Assembly (NCBI GenBank): GCA_947629645.1
Contig: CANREV010000025.1
Span: forward strand, 1-41,273
Reading direction: 5' to 3'
Source: an uncultured Acetatifactor sp.
GTDB lineage: Bacteria > Bacillota > Clostridia > Lachnospirales > Lachnospiraceae
DNA: 41,273 bases
In this document: positions 25,932 to 34,093 of the stretch, piece after piece
How the letters are laid out: each line of letters opens with the position of its first letter
Numbering within the stretch: position 1 is the first letter of the stretch
Program-made: the position numbers and the translations under genes
Notes under the pieces: generated by a model
Told to the model about the DNA's origin: nothing
The model's database searches: none
What the model saw: only the letters and a program-made list of their open reading frames with translations

Positions 25932-26816
25932 ATGAGTGAGATAAGTCTGTGGAAAGAGCAGTATAAGATTGGCAATGAGGAGATTGACAGTCAGCATGAG
26001 GAATTATTCCGAAAGATCGAAAACCTGGTTTCCATTGCTCGGAGCGGCGATTTTGATAATAAGAAGAAAGAGTGCTACAAACTGATTGATTTCCTGGTGG
26101 AATATACCGGAATGCACTTTGAAGCCGAGGAAAGGATCCAGAGAGAAATGCAGTATGTAGGGTATGAGCAGCATGTCTGGGTTCATCGGGAATTTACAAA
26201 GACGGTGCTGGATTATAAAGAGAAGCTGGAACAGGATTTCTCGCTCCGGACCTTGAAAAGTTTTTTGGGAACACTGTTGACCTGGCTTGCCGTGCATGTC
26301 TGCGGGTGCGACAGAAAAATCATGGAAAATATTCCGCTGGACGACCACAGCGGGCTGGCGGATGCCGCCGGGGAGATCGATGCGGTGATTACACAATTCC
26401 TGAAAGAGTCCTACGGGTTTCAGGTGCAGAATGTGAAATCCTGCGTGTATAAAGGTTTTGTGGAAGGAAAGCTCTTTATCCGTACGCTGGTTAAGGGGAA
26501 GGAGGAATATCTTTTTCTGTACGGACTGTCCGAAGACATCGCCCGCAAACTGTATTCCAGCATCAGCAATATGCAGATAGCGGATATACAGGCTTTAGAT
26601 GAGATGGAAAGCTCCGCGCTGAGCGAGATCGCCAATATTATATCCACGCAGATCATCGGAAGCCTGTCCAAGGAGCTGATCACGAATTATCAGTATGAAG
26701 ATACGATATTTTTTGGACAGTATACCGATGAGACATATCATCTGCGGGACGGTATCGTCATAACCATAGAGACGGAATACGGAAATATGGAAGTGTTGTA
26801 CTGCAAGCTGAAATAA
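25932..26816 (+). CDS. bacteriohemerythrin fused to a CheX-like domain
   Basis: The 294-residue protein combines two domains. Residues 1-135 are a hemerythrin with all seven di-iron ligands visible: H22, H62, E66, H81, H85, H122 and D127, so it should bind oxygen or act as a redox sensor. Residues about 150-294 resemble CheX/CheC-type phosphatase-like chemotaxis domains, including the ALSEIANIISTQIIG helix; the CheX catalytic E-x-x-N is represented by SEIANI. The architecture suggests aerotaxis or oxygen avoidance in an anaerobe. An extended -10 (TGGTATGAT at 25888-25896) may give it its own promoter, though it follows the sigma-D-linked gene on the same strand. Confidence 0.85.
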   Translation: MSEISLWKEQYKIGNEEIDSQHEELFRKIENLVSIARSGDFDNKKKECYKLIDFLVEYTGMHFEAEERIQREMQYVGYEQHVWVHREFTKTVLDYKEKLEQDFSLRTLKSFLGTLLTWLAVHVCGCDRKIMENIPLDDHSGLADAAGEIDAVITQFLKESYGFQVQNVKSCVYKGFVEGKLFIRTLVKGKEEYLFLYGLSEDIARKLYSSISNMQIADIQALDEMESSALSEIANIISTQIIGSLSKELITNYQYEDTIFFGQYTDETYHLRDGIVITIETEYGNMEVLYCKLK

Positions 26817-26896
26817 TCGCTGAAGATTTGTGCGCGCCGATGCTTTTCACGGTCCGGAGCGGACCGGGGGTGCGCCGCAAAGCCAGCGTGTATCAG

Positions 26897-26924
26897 GGAA
26901 GCCGGAATCATGATTCCGGCTTCC
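26897..26924. terminator. 28-bp perfect palindrome, bidirectional terminator
   Basis: GGAAGCCGGAATCA is followed directly by its exact reverse complement. It overlaps the stop of the minus-strand pectinesterase gene and lies 80 bp after the hemerythrin gene, so both transcripts can fold it. It lacks a loop and a long T tract, so termination strength is uncertain. Confidence 0.6.
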
Positions 26925-27957
26925 ATCCTTTTAATACGTTTTCAATCGTATATTCAGCAGCCTGCGCATCGGTCAGCTGGTGGGAAAAGTCCGCCCTTGT
27001 TTCGGGACTTGCGCCTGCCCCGCGGGAATTGTATTCCCCGTAATAAAAATGATCGTGAGGCTTTTTCCAGTCGAACCATCCTGCCGGGTGGATATGGTTT
27101 CCCAGCTCACAGTTTAAAAATACCGTCTTTGCGTATTCCCGCCAGGGACGTCCCAGATAGACGGAGCGGGGAGGACAGTCGCTGGTGAATTTACAGCTTT
27201 TAAACACATAGCCGTACTTCTCGGATTGAGGAGTGGAAGCGGCGGTGACATAACCGTAAATCTTTTCCTTTGTGTCCTCGGAGAAAGGTTTTCCCTCCGG
27301 AAGTTTCGTAAAGATTTCACAGTTTTCAAAATAGGCGATGGCGCTTCCGAAGATAAAATCCACATCCCCCTGGATAAAGCAGTTTTTAAACATCTGGCGC
27401 GTCATGGTGCGGGGACGGAATTCCCCCGGCCCTCTGAATCCTCCGGCCTCAAATTCCTTTTCGGGAAGGGGAGCGGTAAACAGAGTGTCCTGACCGCCCA
27501 GAATCCGGCAATCCTCGAAATAGCAGCGGTCGCCGTCCGTATAGAGCGCAAGGGCCTGCCCTACCTGATAGCCGTAACCGGAATCGTTTTGGACCGTCAG
27601 GTGTATCCCTTTAAAATCCTGTGCATCGATGCGCAGTGTGGCGGTGCGGAAGGTGCCTCTCTTGATGCCGTCCGGCATGATCTCGGTGGCATAGTCTCCG
27701 TAAACCAGTACCACATCGCCGCGGTCCGCTCCCTCGCCAAGGAAGGTGACATTGGGGCGGGTGACAGTGAGTTTTTCACGGTAGACGCCTTTCCCGATAT
27801 GGATCGTCACAGGGGGAAGATCTGCTGTGGGAGCTGGAAATTCCTTCTCCTGTACTTCCCAGGGGATACTTTCAAGGGCGGCGCCGATGGTGGAAAAGTT
27901 GGGGCTGTGTTCCGGCAGATTGACATAGATATGCTGCACGTTGTTGGCTGTAGACAT
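26908..27957 (-). CDS. pectin methylesterase (CE8), cytoplasmic
   Basis: This 349-residue carbohydrate esterase family 8 enzyme removes methyl groups from homogalacturonan. The key residues are visible: Q134 in GQALALY, Q156 and D157 in GGQDTLF, D200 in GDVDFIFG, and R270 and W272 in LGRPWRE. There is no signal peptide; the N-terminus runs straight into the beta-helix (QHIYVNLPEHSPNFSTIGAALESIP). It probably demethylates imported oligogalacturonides for the GH28 enzyme. AGGAG precedes the ATG at 27957. It stands alone on the minus strand, about 3.5 kb from the rest of the pectin genes. Confidence 0.92.
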   Translation of the reverse strand: MSTANNVQHIYVNLPEHSPNFSTIGAALESIPWEVQEKEFPAPTADLPPVTIHIGKGVYREKLTVTRPNVTFLGEGADRGDVVLVYGDYATEIMPDGIKRGTFRTATLRIDAQDFKGIHLTVQNDSGYGYQVGQALALYTDGDRCYFEDCRILGGQDTLFTAPLPEKEFEAGGFRGPGEFRPRTMTRQMFKNCFIQGDVDFIFGSAIAYFENCEIFTKLPEGKPFSEDTKEKIYGYVTAASTPQSEKYGYVFKSCKFTSDCPPRSVYLGRPWREYAKTVFLNCELGNHIHPAGWFDWKKPHDHFYYGEYNSRGAGASPETRADFSHQLTDAQAAEYTIENVLKGWKPES

Positions 27958-28114
27958 GATAAAACTCCTTTCTGTATAATCGGCCTTGCGGGCTTTGCGC
28001 CCAGGGCCTGTTATATGTTGGTATCATCTGTTATAAATCCATTATACAGGCGTGAGGGAGACGATTGCAACAGAAATCTGGCAATAACGATATTCCACGG
28101 ACTTTAGCTGGGTG

Positions 28115-28143
28115 TTGAAACCGCGGCTTTAATATGTTACAAT
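28115..28143 (+). promoter_or_regulatory. secA promoter
   Basis: TTGAAA (28115-28120), 17 bp, TACAAT (28138-28143): a good sigma-A promoter 67 bp before the secA start. Confidence 0.75.
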
Positions 28144-28151
28144 AAACTTTA

Positions 28152-28191
28152 AGCTTTTGGAATTTCAGGTTCAGCTTTTGGAAATTTCAGG
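28152..28191 (+). repeat. tandem repeat in secA leader
   Basis: AGCTTTTGGAATTTCAGG (28152-28169) is repeated at 28173-28191 with one extra A, a 21-bp period. It forms most of the short secA leader and ends in the ribosome binding site. Confidence 0.7.
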
Positions 28192-28197
28192 AAAGGT

Positions 28198-28209
28198 ATG
28201 GAATACTAA
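28198..28209 (+). other. three-codon in-frame ORF abutting secA
   Basis: ATG GAA TAC TAA occupies 28198-28209 and the secA GTG follows immediately in the same frame. AGGAAAGG (28189-28196) is too close to this ATG and rather far (13 nt) from the GTG. A start-stop or reinitiation effect on secA translation is possible; chance is also possible. Confidence 0.35.
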
Positions 28210-30777
28210 GTGAAAGTTATTGATAAGATATTTGGAACACACAGTGAAAGAGAGTTGAAACGCATTGAGCCCCTGGTAGATAAGATCGAGAGCCTGCGCC
28301 CCGCTATGCAGGCGCTGTCCGATGAGGAGCTGAGAGGCAGGACGGAGGAATATAAAAAGCGTCTGACGGAGGGAGAAACGTTGGATGATCTGCTGCCGGA
28401 GGCTTTCGCCACGGTGAGGGAAGCCGCAAAGAGAGTTCTGAATATGGAACCCTACAGAGTGCAGCTCATCGGAGGCATCATCATGCATCAGGGGCGTATC
28501 GCTGAAATGCGTACCGGCGAAGGAAAGACGCTGGTGGCCATTCTTCCTTCTTATCTGAACGCTCTGGAAGGAAAAGGTGTCCATGTAGTCACGGTAAACG
28601 ATTATCTGGTGAAGCGTGACTCGGAGTGGATGGGACAGGTGCACGAGTTCCTCGGACTGACGGTGGGCGCGGTTTTAAACAGCATGAACAACGAGGAACG
28701 TAAAAAAGCCTATGCCTGCGATATTACTTACGTCACCAACAACGAGCTGGGGTTTGATTACCTGAGAGACAATATGGTCATTTACAAGGAGCAGCTTGTC
28801 CTCAGGGATCTGCATTTTGCCATTATCGATGAGGTGGACTCGGTATTGATCGATGAGGCAAGGACGCCGTTGATCATTTCCGGTCAGAGCGGCAAATCCA
28901 CCGCCCTCTACGAGATGTGCGATCTGCTGGCCAGAAGGATGCAGCGCGGCGAGGATGTGCAGGCCATGACAAAGATGGACGCCATCATGGGCGTGGTGCA
29001 GGAGGAGACAGGAGACTTTGTGGTAAACGAGAAGGACAAGGTCATCAACCTGACGGAAGCGGGCGTGAAGAAAGTAGAGCAGTTCTTCCATATAGAAAAC
29101 TATGCCGATCCTGAGAATCTGGAGATCCAGCATAATATCATTCTGGCGCTGAGGGCTCACAACCTGATGTTCAGGGATCAGGATTATGTGGTAAAAGACG
29201 ACCAGGTGCTGATCGTAGACGAGTTTACCGGACGTATCATGCCGGGGCGCCGCTATTCGGACGGACTGCATCAGGCCATTGAGGCCAAGGAGCATGTAAA
29301 GGTCAAGAGGGAGAGCAAGACGCTTGCTACTATTACCTTCCAGAACTTTTTTAACTTGTTTAAAAAGAAATGCGGCATGACGGGTACCGCGCTGACGGAG
29401 GAAAACGAGTTCAGGGAGATCTACGGTATGGATGTTATCGAGATCCCAACGAACCGCCCTGTGATCCGTAAGGATCTGCAGGATGCGGTATATAAGACAA
29501 AGGCGGAAAAACTCAACGCTATTGTGGAAGCGGTGGAGACAGCCCATGCCAAAGGACAGCCTGTGCTGGTAGGCACCATCACCATCGAGGCCAGTGAGGA
29601 GATCAGCCGACTTTTGACCAGGCGCGGGATCCAGCATAAAGTGCTGAACGCCAAATTCCATGAGCTGGAGGCGGAGATCATTGCGGATGCCGGCATGCAC
29701 GGCGCGGTCACGATCGCTACCAATATGGCAGGTCGTGGTACGGATATCAAGCTGGACGAGGAAGCAAAAGCTGCCGGAGGATTAAAGATCATCGGTACGG
29801 AGCGCCATGAGTCCAGACGTATCGACAACCAGCTCAGGGGCCGTTCCGGACGTCAGGGAGACCCTGGCGAGTCCAAGTTTTATATCTCTCTTCAGGACGA
29901 TCTGATGCGGCTGTTCGGTTCCGAGAGGCTGATCGGTATGTTCAATGCCATGGGCATCCCGGAGGGACAGGAGATCGAGCATAAGGCTTTGACCAATGCT
30001 ATCGAATCCGCCCAGAAGAAGATTGAGAACAATAACTTCGGTATCCGTAAGAACCTGCTGGAATATGACCGCGTCATGAGCGAGCAGAGAGAGATCATTT
30101 ACGATGAACGCCGCCGCGTCTTAAACGGCGAGAGCATGAGAGACGTGGTCTACAAGATGATCACGGATATCACGGAAAACGCGGTAGATATCAGCATCAA
30201 TGACGATGTGGACAGCGCGGAGTGGGATTTCAACGAACTGAATACGCTTTTAATCCCTACGATTCCTTTGCAGCCTGTTTCTGCAGAGCGCGTCCAGAAC
30301 GCTAAGAAAAACGGTCTCAAGCAGCAGCTGAAAGAGGAAGCTGTGAAGCTGTATGAGAGTAAGGAAGCGGAATTTCCGGAGCCCGAGGCGATCAGAGAGC
30401 TGGAGCGCGTGATTCTGCTGAAGGTCATCGACCGCAAGTGGATGGATCATATTGACGATATGGAGCAGCTTCGTCAGGGTATCGGCCTGCAGGCTTACGG
30501 ACAGAGAGATCCTCTGGTGGAATATAAGATGAGCGGTTATGATATGTTTGAGGAAATGACGCAGAACATCAAAGAGGAAACCGTGCGTTTGCTGTTCCAT
30601 GTGAAAGTGGAGCAGAAGGTAGAGCGCGAACAGGTGGCTAAGGTGACGGGAACCAACAAGGACGATTCGGTCGCCAAAGGGCCGGTAAAGCGCGAGAATG
30701 CCAAGATCTATCCCAATGATCCCTGTCCTTGCGGAAGCGGCAAAAAGTATAAACAGTGTCACGGACGTAAAGGATAA
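28210..30777 (+). CDS. secA: preprotein translocase ATPase SecA
   Basis: SecA drives protein export through SecYEG. The 855-residue protein has MRTGEGKT Walker A at about 100-107, the Walker B/DEAD-like [18 protein letters not shown] near 205, the [29 protein letters not shown] preprotein region, [12 protein letters not shown] and [18 protein letters not shown] in the second nucleotide fold, and the C-terminal zinc motif [13 protein letters not shown] that contacts SecB or the ribosome. Length is typical. GTG 28210 gives the family N-terminus [16 protein letters not shown]; the in-frame TAA at 28207-28209 rules out a longer form. The neighbouring prfB is a common Firmicutes arrangement. Confidence 0.97.
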   Translation: MKVIDKIFGTHSERELKRIEPLVDKIESLRPAMQALSDEELRGRTEEYKKRLTEGETLDDLLPEAFATVREAAKRVLNMEPYRVQLIGGIIMHQGRIAEMRTGEGKTLVAILPSYLNALEGKGVHVVTVNDYLVKRDSEWMGQVHEFLGLTVGAVLNSMNNEERKKAYACDITYVTNNELGFDYLRDNMVIYKEQLVLRDLHFAIIDEVDSVLIDEARTPLIISGQSGKSTALYEMCDLLARRMQRGEDVQAMTKMDAIMGVVQEETGDFVVNEKDKVINLTEAGVKKVEQFFHIENYADPENLEIQHNIILALRAHNLMFRDQDYVVKDDQVLIVDEFTGRIMPGRRYSDGLHQAIEAKEHVKVKRESKTLATITFQNFFNLFKKKCGMTGTALTEENEFREIYGMDVIEIPTNRPVIRKDLQDAVYKTKAEKLNAIVEAVETAHAKGQPVLVGTITIEASEEISRLLTRRGIQHKVLNAKFHELEAEIIADAGMHGAVTIATNMAGRGTDIKLDEEAKAAGGLKIIGTERHESRRIDNQLRGRSGRQGDPGESKFYISLQDDLMRLFGSERLIGMFNAMGIPEGQEIEHKALTNAIESAQKKIENNNFGIRKNLLEYDRVMSEQREIIYDERRRVLNGESMRDVVYKMITDITENAVDISINDDVDSAEWDFNELNTLLIPTIPLQPVSAERVQNAKKNGLKQQLKEEAVKLYESKEAEFPEPEAIRELERVILLKVIDRKWMDHIDDMEQLRQGIGLQAYGQRDPLVEYKMSGYDMFEEMTQNIKEETVRLLFHVKVEQKVEREQVAKVTGTNKDDSVAKGPVKRENAKIYPNDPCPCGSGKKYKQCHGRKG

Positions 30778-30852
30778 AGATAGCGCAATGCGGAAAAATG
30801 TTCTGCAAAGTGGGAATTATCATATCAATCATAATGAAAGAAGGTGACGCAA

Positions 30853-31978
30853 TTGGTAGAATTGGACCAGATGAAAACAGAAATCCAGACTTATGAGACA
30901 CCATTAGCGGAAGTGAGGGATTCACTTTGACCTCGCTAATAAGGTAAAGAGGATAGAAGAGTTGGAGATGGAGATGGAGGCTCCCGGATTCTGGGATGAT
31001 CCTGACCGGTCCAACAAACAGATGAAAGAATTAAAGAACCTTCAGAGCGTAGTGGAGAAGTGCGATAAGCTGTCTGCTCAGTATGACGATATCCTGACTT
31101 TGATCGAGATGGGCTATGAGGAGGAAGACGCTTCCATGGCTGCGGAGATTCGGCAGGAATTGGATGAGTTTATCAGTGAATTTGAGACTCTTCGCATCAG
31201 TACGCTTCTGTCAGGAGAGTACGACAAAAACAACGCTATCTTAAAACTGAACGCTGGCGCCGGGGGAACGGAAAGCTGCGACTGGTGCGGTATGCTTTAC
31301 CGTATGTATACCAGATGGGCGGAAAGCAAGGGATTCACGCTGGAAGTTTTGGATTATCTGGACGGTGATGAGGCGGGAATCAAGTCGGTGACTTTCCAGG
31401 TCAACGGCGAGAATGCTTACGGCTATTTAAAATCTGAGAAGGGTGTGCACAGGCTGGTGCGCATTTCTCCTTTTAACGCCCAGGGAAAGCGGCAGACTTC
31501 GTTTGTTTCGCTGGATGTGATGCCTGATATTGAGGAAGATCTGGACGTGGAAATCGATGAGAAGGATCTGCGGATCGATACGTATCGAAGCAGCGGCGCG
31601 GGCGGCCAGCATATCAATAAGACTTCTTCGGCCATCCGTATCACCCATATCCCTACGGGGACGGTTGTGCAGTGCCAGAATGAGCGGAGCCAGTTCCAGA
31701 ATAAAGACAAGGCGATGCAGATGTTGAAAGCCAAGCTGTATCTGCTCAAGCAGGAGGCTAACGTGGAGAAACTTTCCGATATCCGCGGCGAAGTGAAGGA
31801 AATTGGCTGGGGAAACCAGATCCGGTCTTATGTCCTGCAGCCTTATAAGCTGGTAAAGGACCTTAGGACCAATGTGGAGACCGGCAACGCAGACGCAGTC
31901 CTGGACGGCGCTCTTGATCCATTTATCAACGGGTATTTAAAATGGAGTAACACAAAAGAAGGTTCAAAGAATTCTTAA
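30853..31978 (+). CDS. prfB: peptide chain release factor 2, programmed +1 frameshift
   Basis: RF2 recognises UGA and UAA stop codons and triggers peptide release. Translation starts at UUG 30853, behind AAGGTGA (30841-30847), reads 25 codons to CTT at 30925-30927, meets an in-frame TGA at 30928-30930 and must shift +1 to continue with GAC at 30929. The full product is about 374 residues. The SPF anticodon-like tripeptide falls at 205-207 and GGQ at 250-252, the same positions as in E. coli RF2, which confirms the reconstruction. The stop overlaps the end of the convergent DUF975 gene by 4 bp. Confidence 0.96.
30915..30931 (+). promoter_or_regulatory. prfB +1 frameshift signal
   Basis: GAGGG (30915-30919), a 5-nt gap, then CTTTGAC (30925-30931). 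Low RF2 leaves the UGA unread, and the internal Shine-Dalgarno-like GAGGG together with slippery CUU promotes the shift, an autoregulatory device known from most bacterial prfB genes. Confidence 0.93.
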
Positions 31979-32745
31979 GCTTCGTAAGAAGCTTTAGCAG
32001 GGTCCATAATATCCAGAAAGAAGCATGTGCTGGTCATGCGCATGTAAGGATTCAGCCACAGAAAGCCGATGCCGAAACTAAGCAGGCAAAGAAACATCAT
32101 GGGGACAAAGGAAAGGTTTAAGTAAAAGAGCCTTCCCTTATGTCCCCTCATTATTTTGACGCTGAGCGCCAATGTCTCCTTCGCGGAGAGGTCAGGATAA
32201 TCCAGCATCAGATAAAAGACCATGGAAAGATTCAGATAGATGGGGATATAGATGCAGGCGCCAACGATCAACGCGATTGCCGCGCTATAGAGCATCCGGG
32301 TGTTGTGCGTATTCAGGTAATCGTTCAGGAAGTACTGATATGGATACAGGCAGAGTCCGCTGCACCCGCCCCAGACAAAAGACAGGGTGAGGGCCTTACC
32401 GGAATCTTTGGTAAAGCCGTAGAACAGATTTCGGGTAGCATAGGGCTGACCGCAGGCGGCATTCAGGAAAAACAGCGCGATACCTGCCTCCATGATGCCA
32501 AGCAGGATCGAGGCCGCCAGCTGTATGATATCAAACAGAATATTTAGCGCATTGACTGTGGCGGAAGAATTCGTCATGGCGTAAACGGTAGCGGTTGTGG
32601 TACTGGCGATCGCATTGATCAATAATGACACAATACCGGTGATTACACTGCAGGTGATCAGGATCAGAATAGAGGCGCCGTATTTCCCCTGCAATTTGTC
32701 TTTTGCCGCGTTCTTTAATTCGTAAGTTTTCTTGTATTGATTCAT
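31975..32745 (-). CDS. DUF975 family membrane protein
   Basis: The 256-residue protein has about five to six hydrophobic helices (for instance ASILILITCSVITGIVSLLINAIA, ILFDIIQLAASILLGIMEAGIALFF and FYLNLSFVPMMFLCLLSFGIGFLWL). It starts with the charged MNQYKKTYELKNAAKDKLQGKYG segment typical of DUF975 integral membrane proteins. Function is unknown in the family. Its stop overlaps the prfB stop; both ends share a hairpin at 31977-31994. Confidence 0.78.
   Translation of the reverse strand: MNQYKKTYELKNAAKDKLQGKYGASILILITCSVITGIVSLLINAIASTTTATVYAMTNSSATVNALNILFDIIQLAASILLGIMEAGIALFFLNAACGQPYATRNLFYGFTKDSGKALTLSFVWGGCSGLCLYPYQYFLNDYLNTHNTRMLYSAAIALIVGACIYIPIYLNLSMVFYLMLDYPDLSAKETLALSVKIMRGHKGRLFYLNLSFVPMMFLCLLSFGIGFLWLNPYMRMTSTCFFLDIMDPAKASYEA
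31977..31994. terminator. convergent hairpin at prfB/DUF975 junction
   Basis: AAGCTTC (31977-31983), GTAA, GAAGCTT (31988-31994) form a perfect 7-bp stem-loop covering both stop codons. It has no strong T tract, so it may stabilise 3' ends or limit read-through more than terminate. Confidence 0.5.
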
Positions 32746-32808
32746 GGGACGCTTCCTGCTTTCAAACTATATTGTTTCGGGCACAGCAAATCTGCGCCAA
32801 ATGTAATG

Positions 32809-33363
32809 TCAGACCGCGTAGTCCAGATTCATGCCTGCATATTTGATCTGATCTGCGGTTTTCAGATCCTTCTGGTAAGGGTTTTCTTCGTTATAATATT
32901 TGATCTGCGTGTTAGTGGTGCCGCCGGACACATAGCTCCGCCCGCATTCAGGGCAGATCGCGGTGTGGATGGAGACGGAGGCGGATATTACCTTGCCATT
33001 GCCCGTTGCAGCCTTGGAGTACGCGTTGGAAACATGCTCCTGTTCATGGGCCCGCACCGCGGAAGCGGCGCTTTCAGGGGAAATATGCGTGGGACTTTTG
33101 AAGGATACCATCTCGTTGGATCCGTCTTTGTATTTACGGTTTTTACAGGTCTGGCACTCTTCGGAGGGATCCTTGATCCCAAGGCGTTCCCTGCGCTCCT
33201 TTTCCGTCTTGTCTTTGACTGCGGGAAGAGCGATGTCTTCTTTGGAAGCAGATTCCTTTGCGTCAGCCCGGCCGTTCGTCAGAGGAGAGAGACGGCCGAA
33301 ACCGTAGGATTGTGAGTTGGCATTTTCAAAATTGCCGCCGTAGACTGCTGATACATTCATCAT
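32809..33363 (-). CDS. small protein with CxxC zinc pairs and HExxH motif
   Basis: The 185-residue protein carries C70-x-x-C73 (CQTCKNRKY), an AHEQEH motif with H106, E107 and H110, and a second pair C137-x-x-C140 (CPECGRSY). H-E-x-x-H is the zincin metalloprotease signature, and the two CxxC pairs could bind a structural zinc. It resembles uncharacterised putative metalloproteases (SprA / CJM1_0395-like) of Firmicutes. No signal peptide or membrane helix is seen. ATG 33363 with AGGAGGG 7 nt upstream was chosen over the longer frame from 33393. Two TCCGGA palindromes 10 bp apart (33402-33417) lie upstream. Substrate unknown. Confidence 0.65.
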   Translation of the reverse strand: MMNVSAVYGGNFENANSQSYGFGRLSPLTNGRADAKESASKEDIALPAVKDKTEKERRERLGIKDPSEECQTCKNRKYKDGSNEMVSFKSPTHISPESAASAVRAHEQEHVSNAYSKAATGNGKVISASVSIHTAICPECGRSYVSGGTTNTQIKYYNEENPYQKDLKTADQIKYAGMNLDYAV

Positions 33364-33457
33364 ATTGATACCCTCCTGATCAGTTCTTATCAAGATATGT
33401 TTCCGGATGGTTCCGGATTCTTAAAATTTCCTCATGTAATGCAATTTTGCCTTGCGG

Positions 33458-33904
33458 TTATTGCGCGTCATCGATCTCGTATCCGTAAAATTCTTCCATG
33501 AATTCCGCAAAATCCATACCGTACATCTGTTGGGTGACGGCATCCACCTGACTGCGGAAGAAAGGGTCCTGCATCATTTTTGGCAGGGTCGCAAAAGAAT
33601 AGATCATCATAGAGATGCCGGTAACGATACCCATGCAGGAAAGCACAATGCCTGTTGCGGCGGAGCCGTTCATCCGTTTGCCCTTCCGGTAGGTCAGCAG
33701 AGCGAAGAGAATGCCCAGCGCGCCAAGCGGCAGGGAAAGAATCCCTGTGCAGCACGCCGTAACGGACAAAACGCCGCAGATCATGGATGAGATGATAAAA
33801 CCCTGCCCGTAAGGGCGGTGGGTAGGCTGATTGTAATAGCTGCTGTCAGAAGCGCTGCTGTTCCAGCGGTCCTGTGGCCGATTGTCGTTCTGTTGATAGT
33901 CCAT
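33458..33904 (-). CDS. DUF4190-like small membrane protein
   Basis: The 148-residue protein has a polar, Gln/Asn-rich N-terminus, then two hydrophobic helices (GFIISSMICGVLSVTACCTGILSLPLGALGILFALL and AATGIVLSCMGIVTGISMMIYSFA) separated by the basic YRKGKRMNG loop, and an acidic C-terminal tail ending EFYGYEIDDAQ. This layout fits DUF4190 domain proteins of unknown function. GAGGAG precedes the ATG. A good promoter lies upstream (TTGACA 33963-33968, 17 bp, TACAGT 33940-33945, minus strand). Confidence 0.7.
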   Translation of the reverse strand: MDYQQNDNRPQDRWNSSASDSSYYNQPTHRPYGQGFIISSMICGVLSVTACCTGILSLPLGALGILFALLTYRKGKRMNGSAATGIVLSCMGIVTGISMMIYSFATLPKMMQDPFFRSQVDAVTQQMYGMDFAEFMEEFYGYEIDDAQ

Positions 33905-33939
33905 ACCGTTGCTCCTCGAATATAAATATATTCAACATT

Positions 33940-33968
33940 ACTGTAACATTTTATAGTCATTCTGTCAA
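33940..33968 (-). promoter_or_regulatory. promoter of DUF4190 gene
   Basis: Minus-strand TTGACA (33963-33968), 17 bp, TACAGT (33940-33945), about 35 bp before the start codon. Confidence 0.65.
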
Positions 33969-34010
33969 AGGTAACGTATGTTTTTTATTATTGCTCCTAC
34001 ACAGTCGTCA

Positions 34011-34039
34011 TTGCAACCAAAAAATATTTTGAGTATAAT
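34011..34039 (+). promoter_or_regulatory. tex promoter
   Basis: TTGCAA (34011-34016), 17 bp, TATAAT (34034-34039), 54 bp before the tex start codon and divergent from the DUF4190 promoter. Confidence 0.75.
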
Positions 34040-34093
34040 AAAAAGATAAAAGAACACAAATGCAGAAAGGGTAGAAAAGGCAGGTTAATTCAA

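Noticed and set aside
28675..29700. 341-codon open frame antisense to secA
   Set aside because: The plus strand is unmistakably secA; the antisense translation is low-complexity with no family features.
30928..30930. In-frame stop suggesting prfB is a pseudogene
   Set aside because: It is the conserved CTTTGAC programmed frameshift, with a Shine-Dalgarno-like GAGGG at the right distance.
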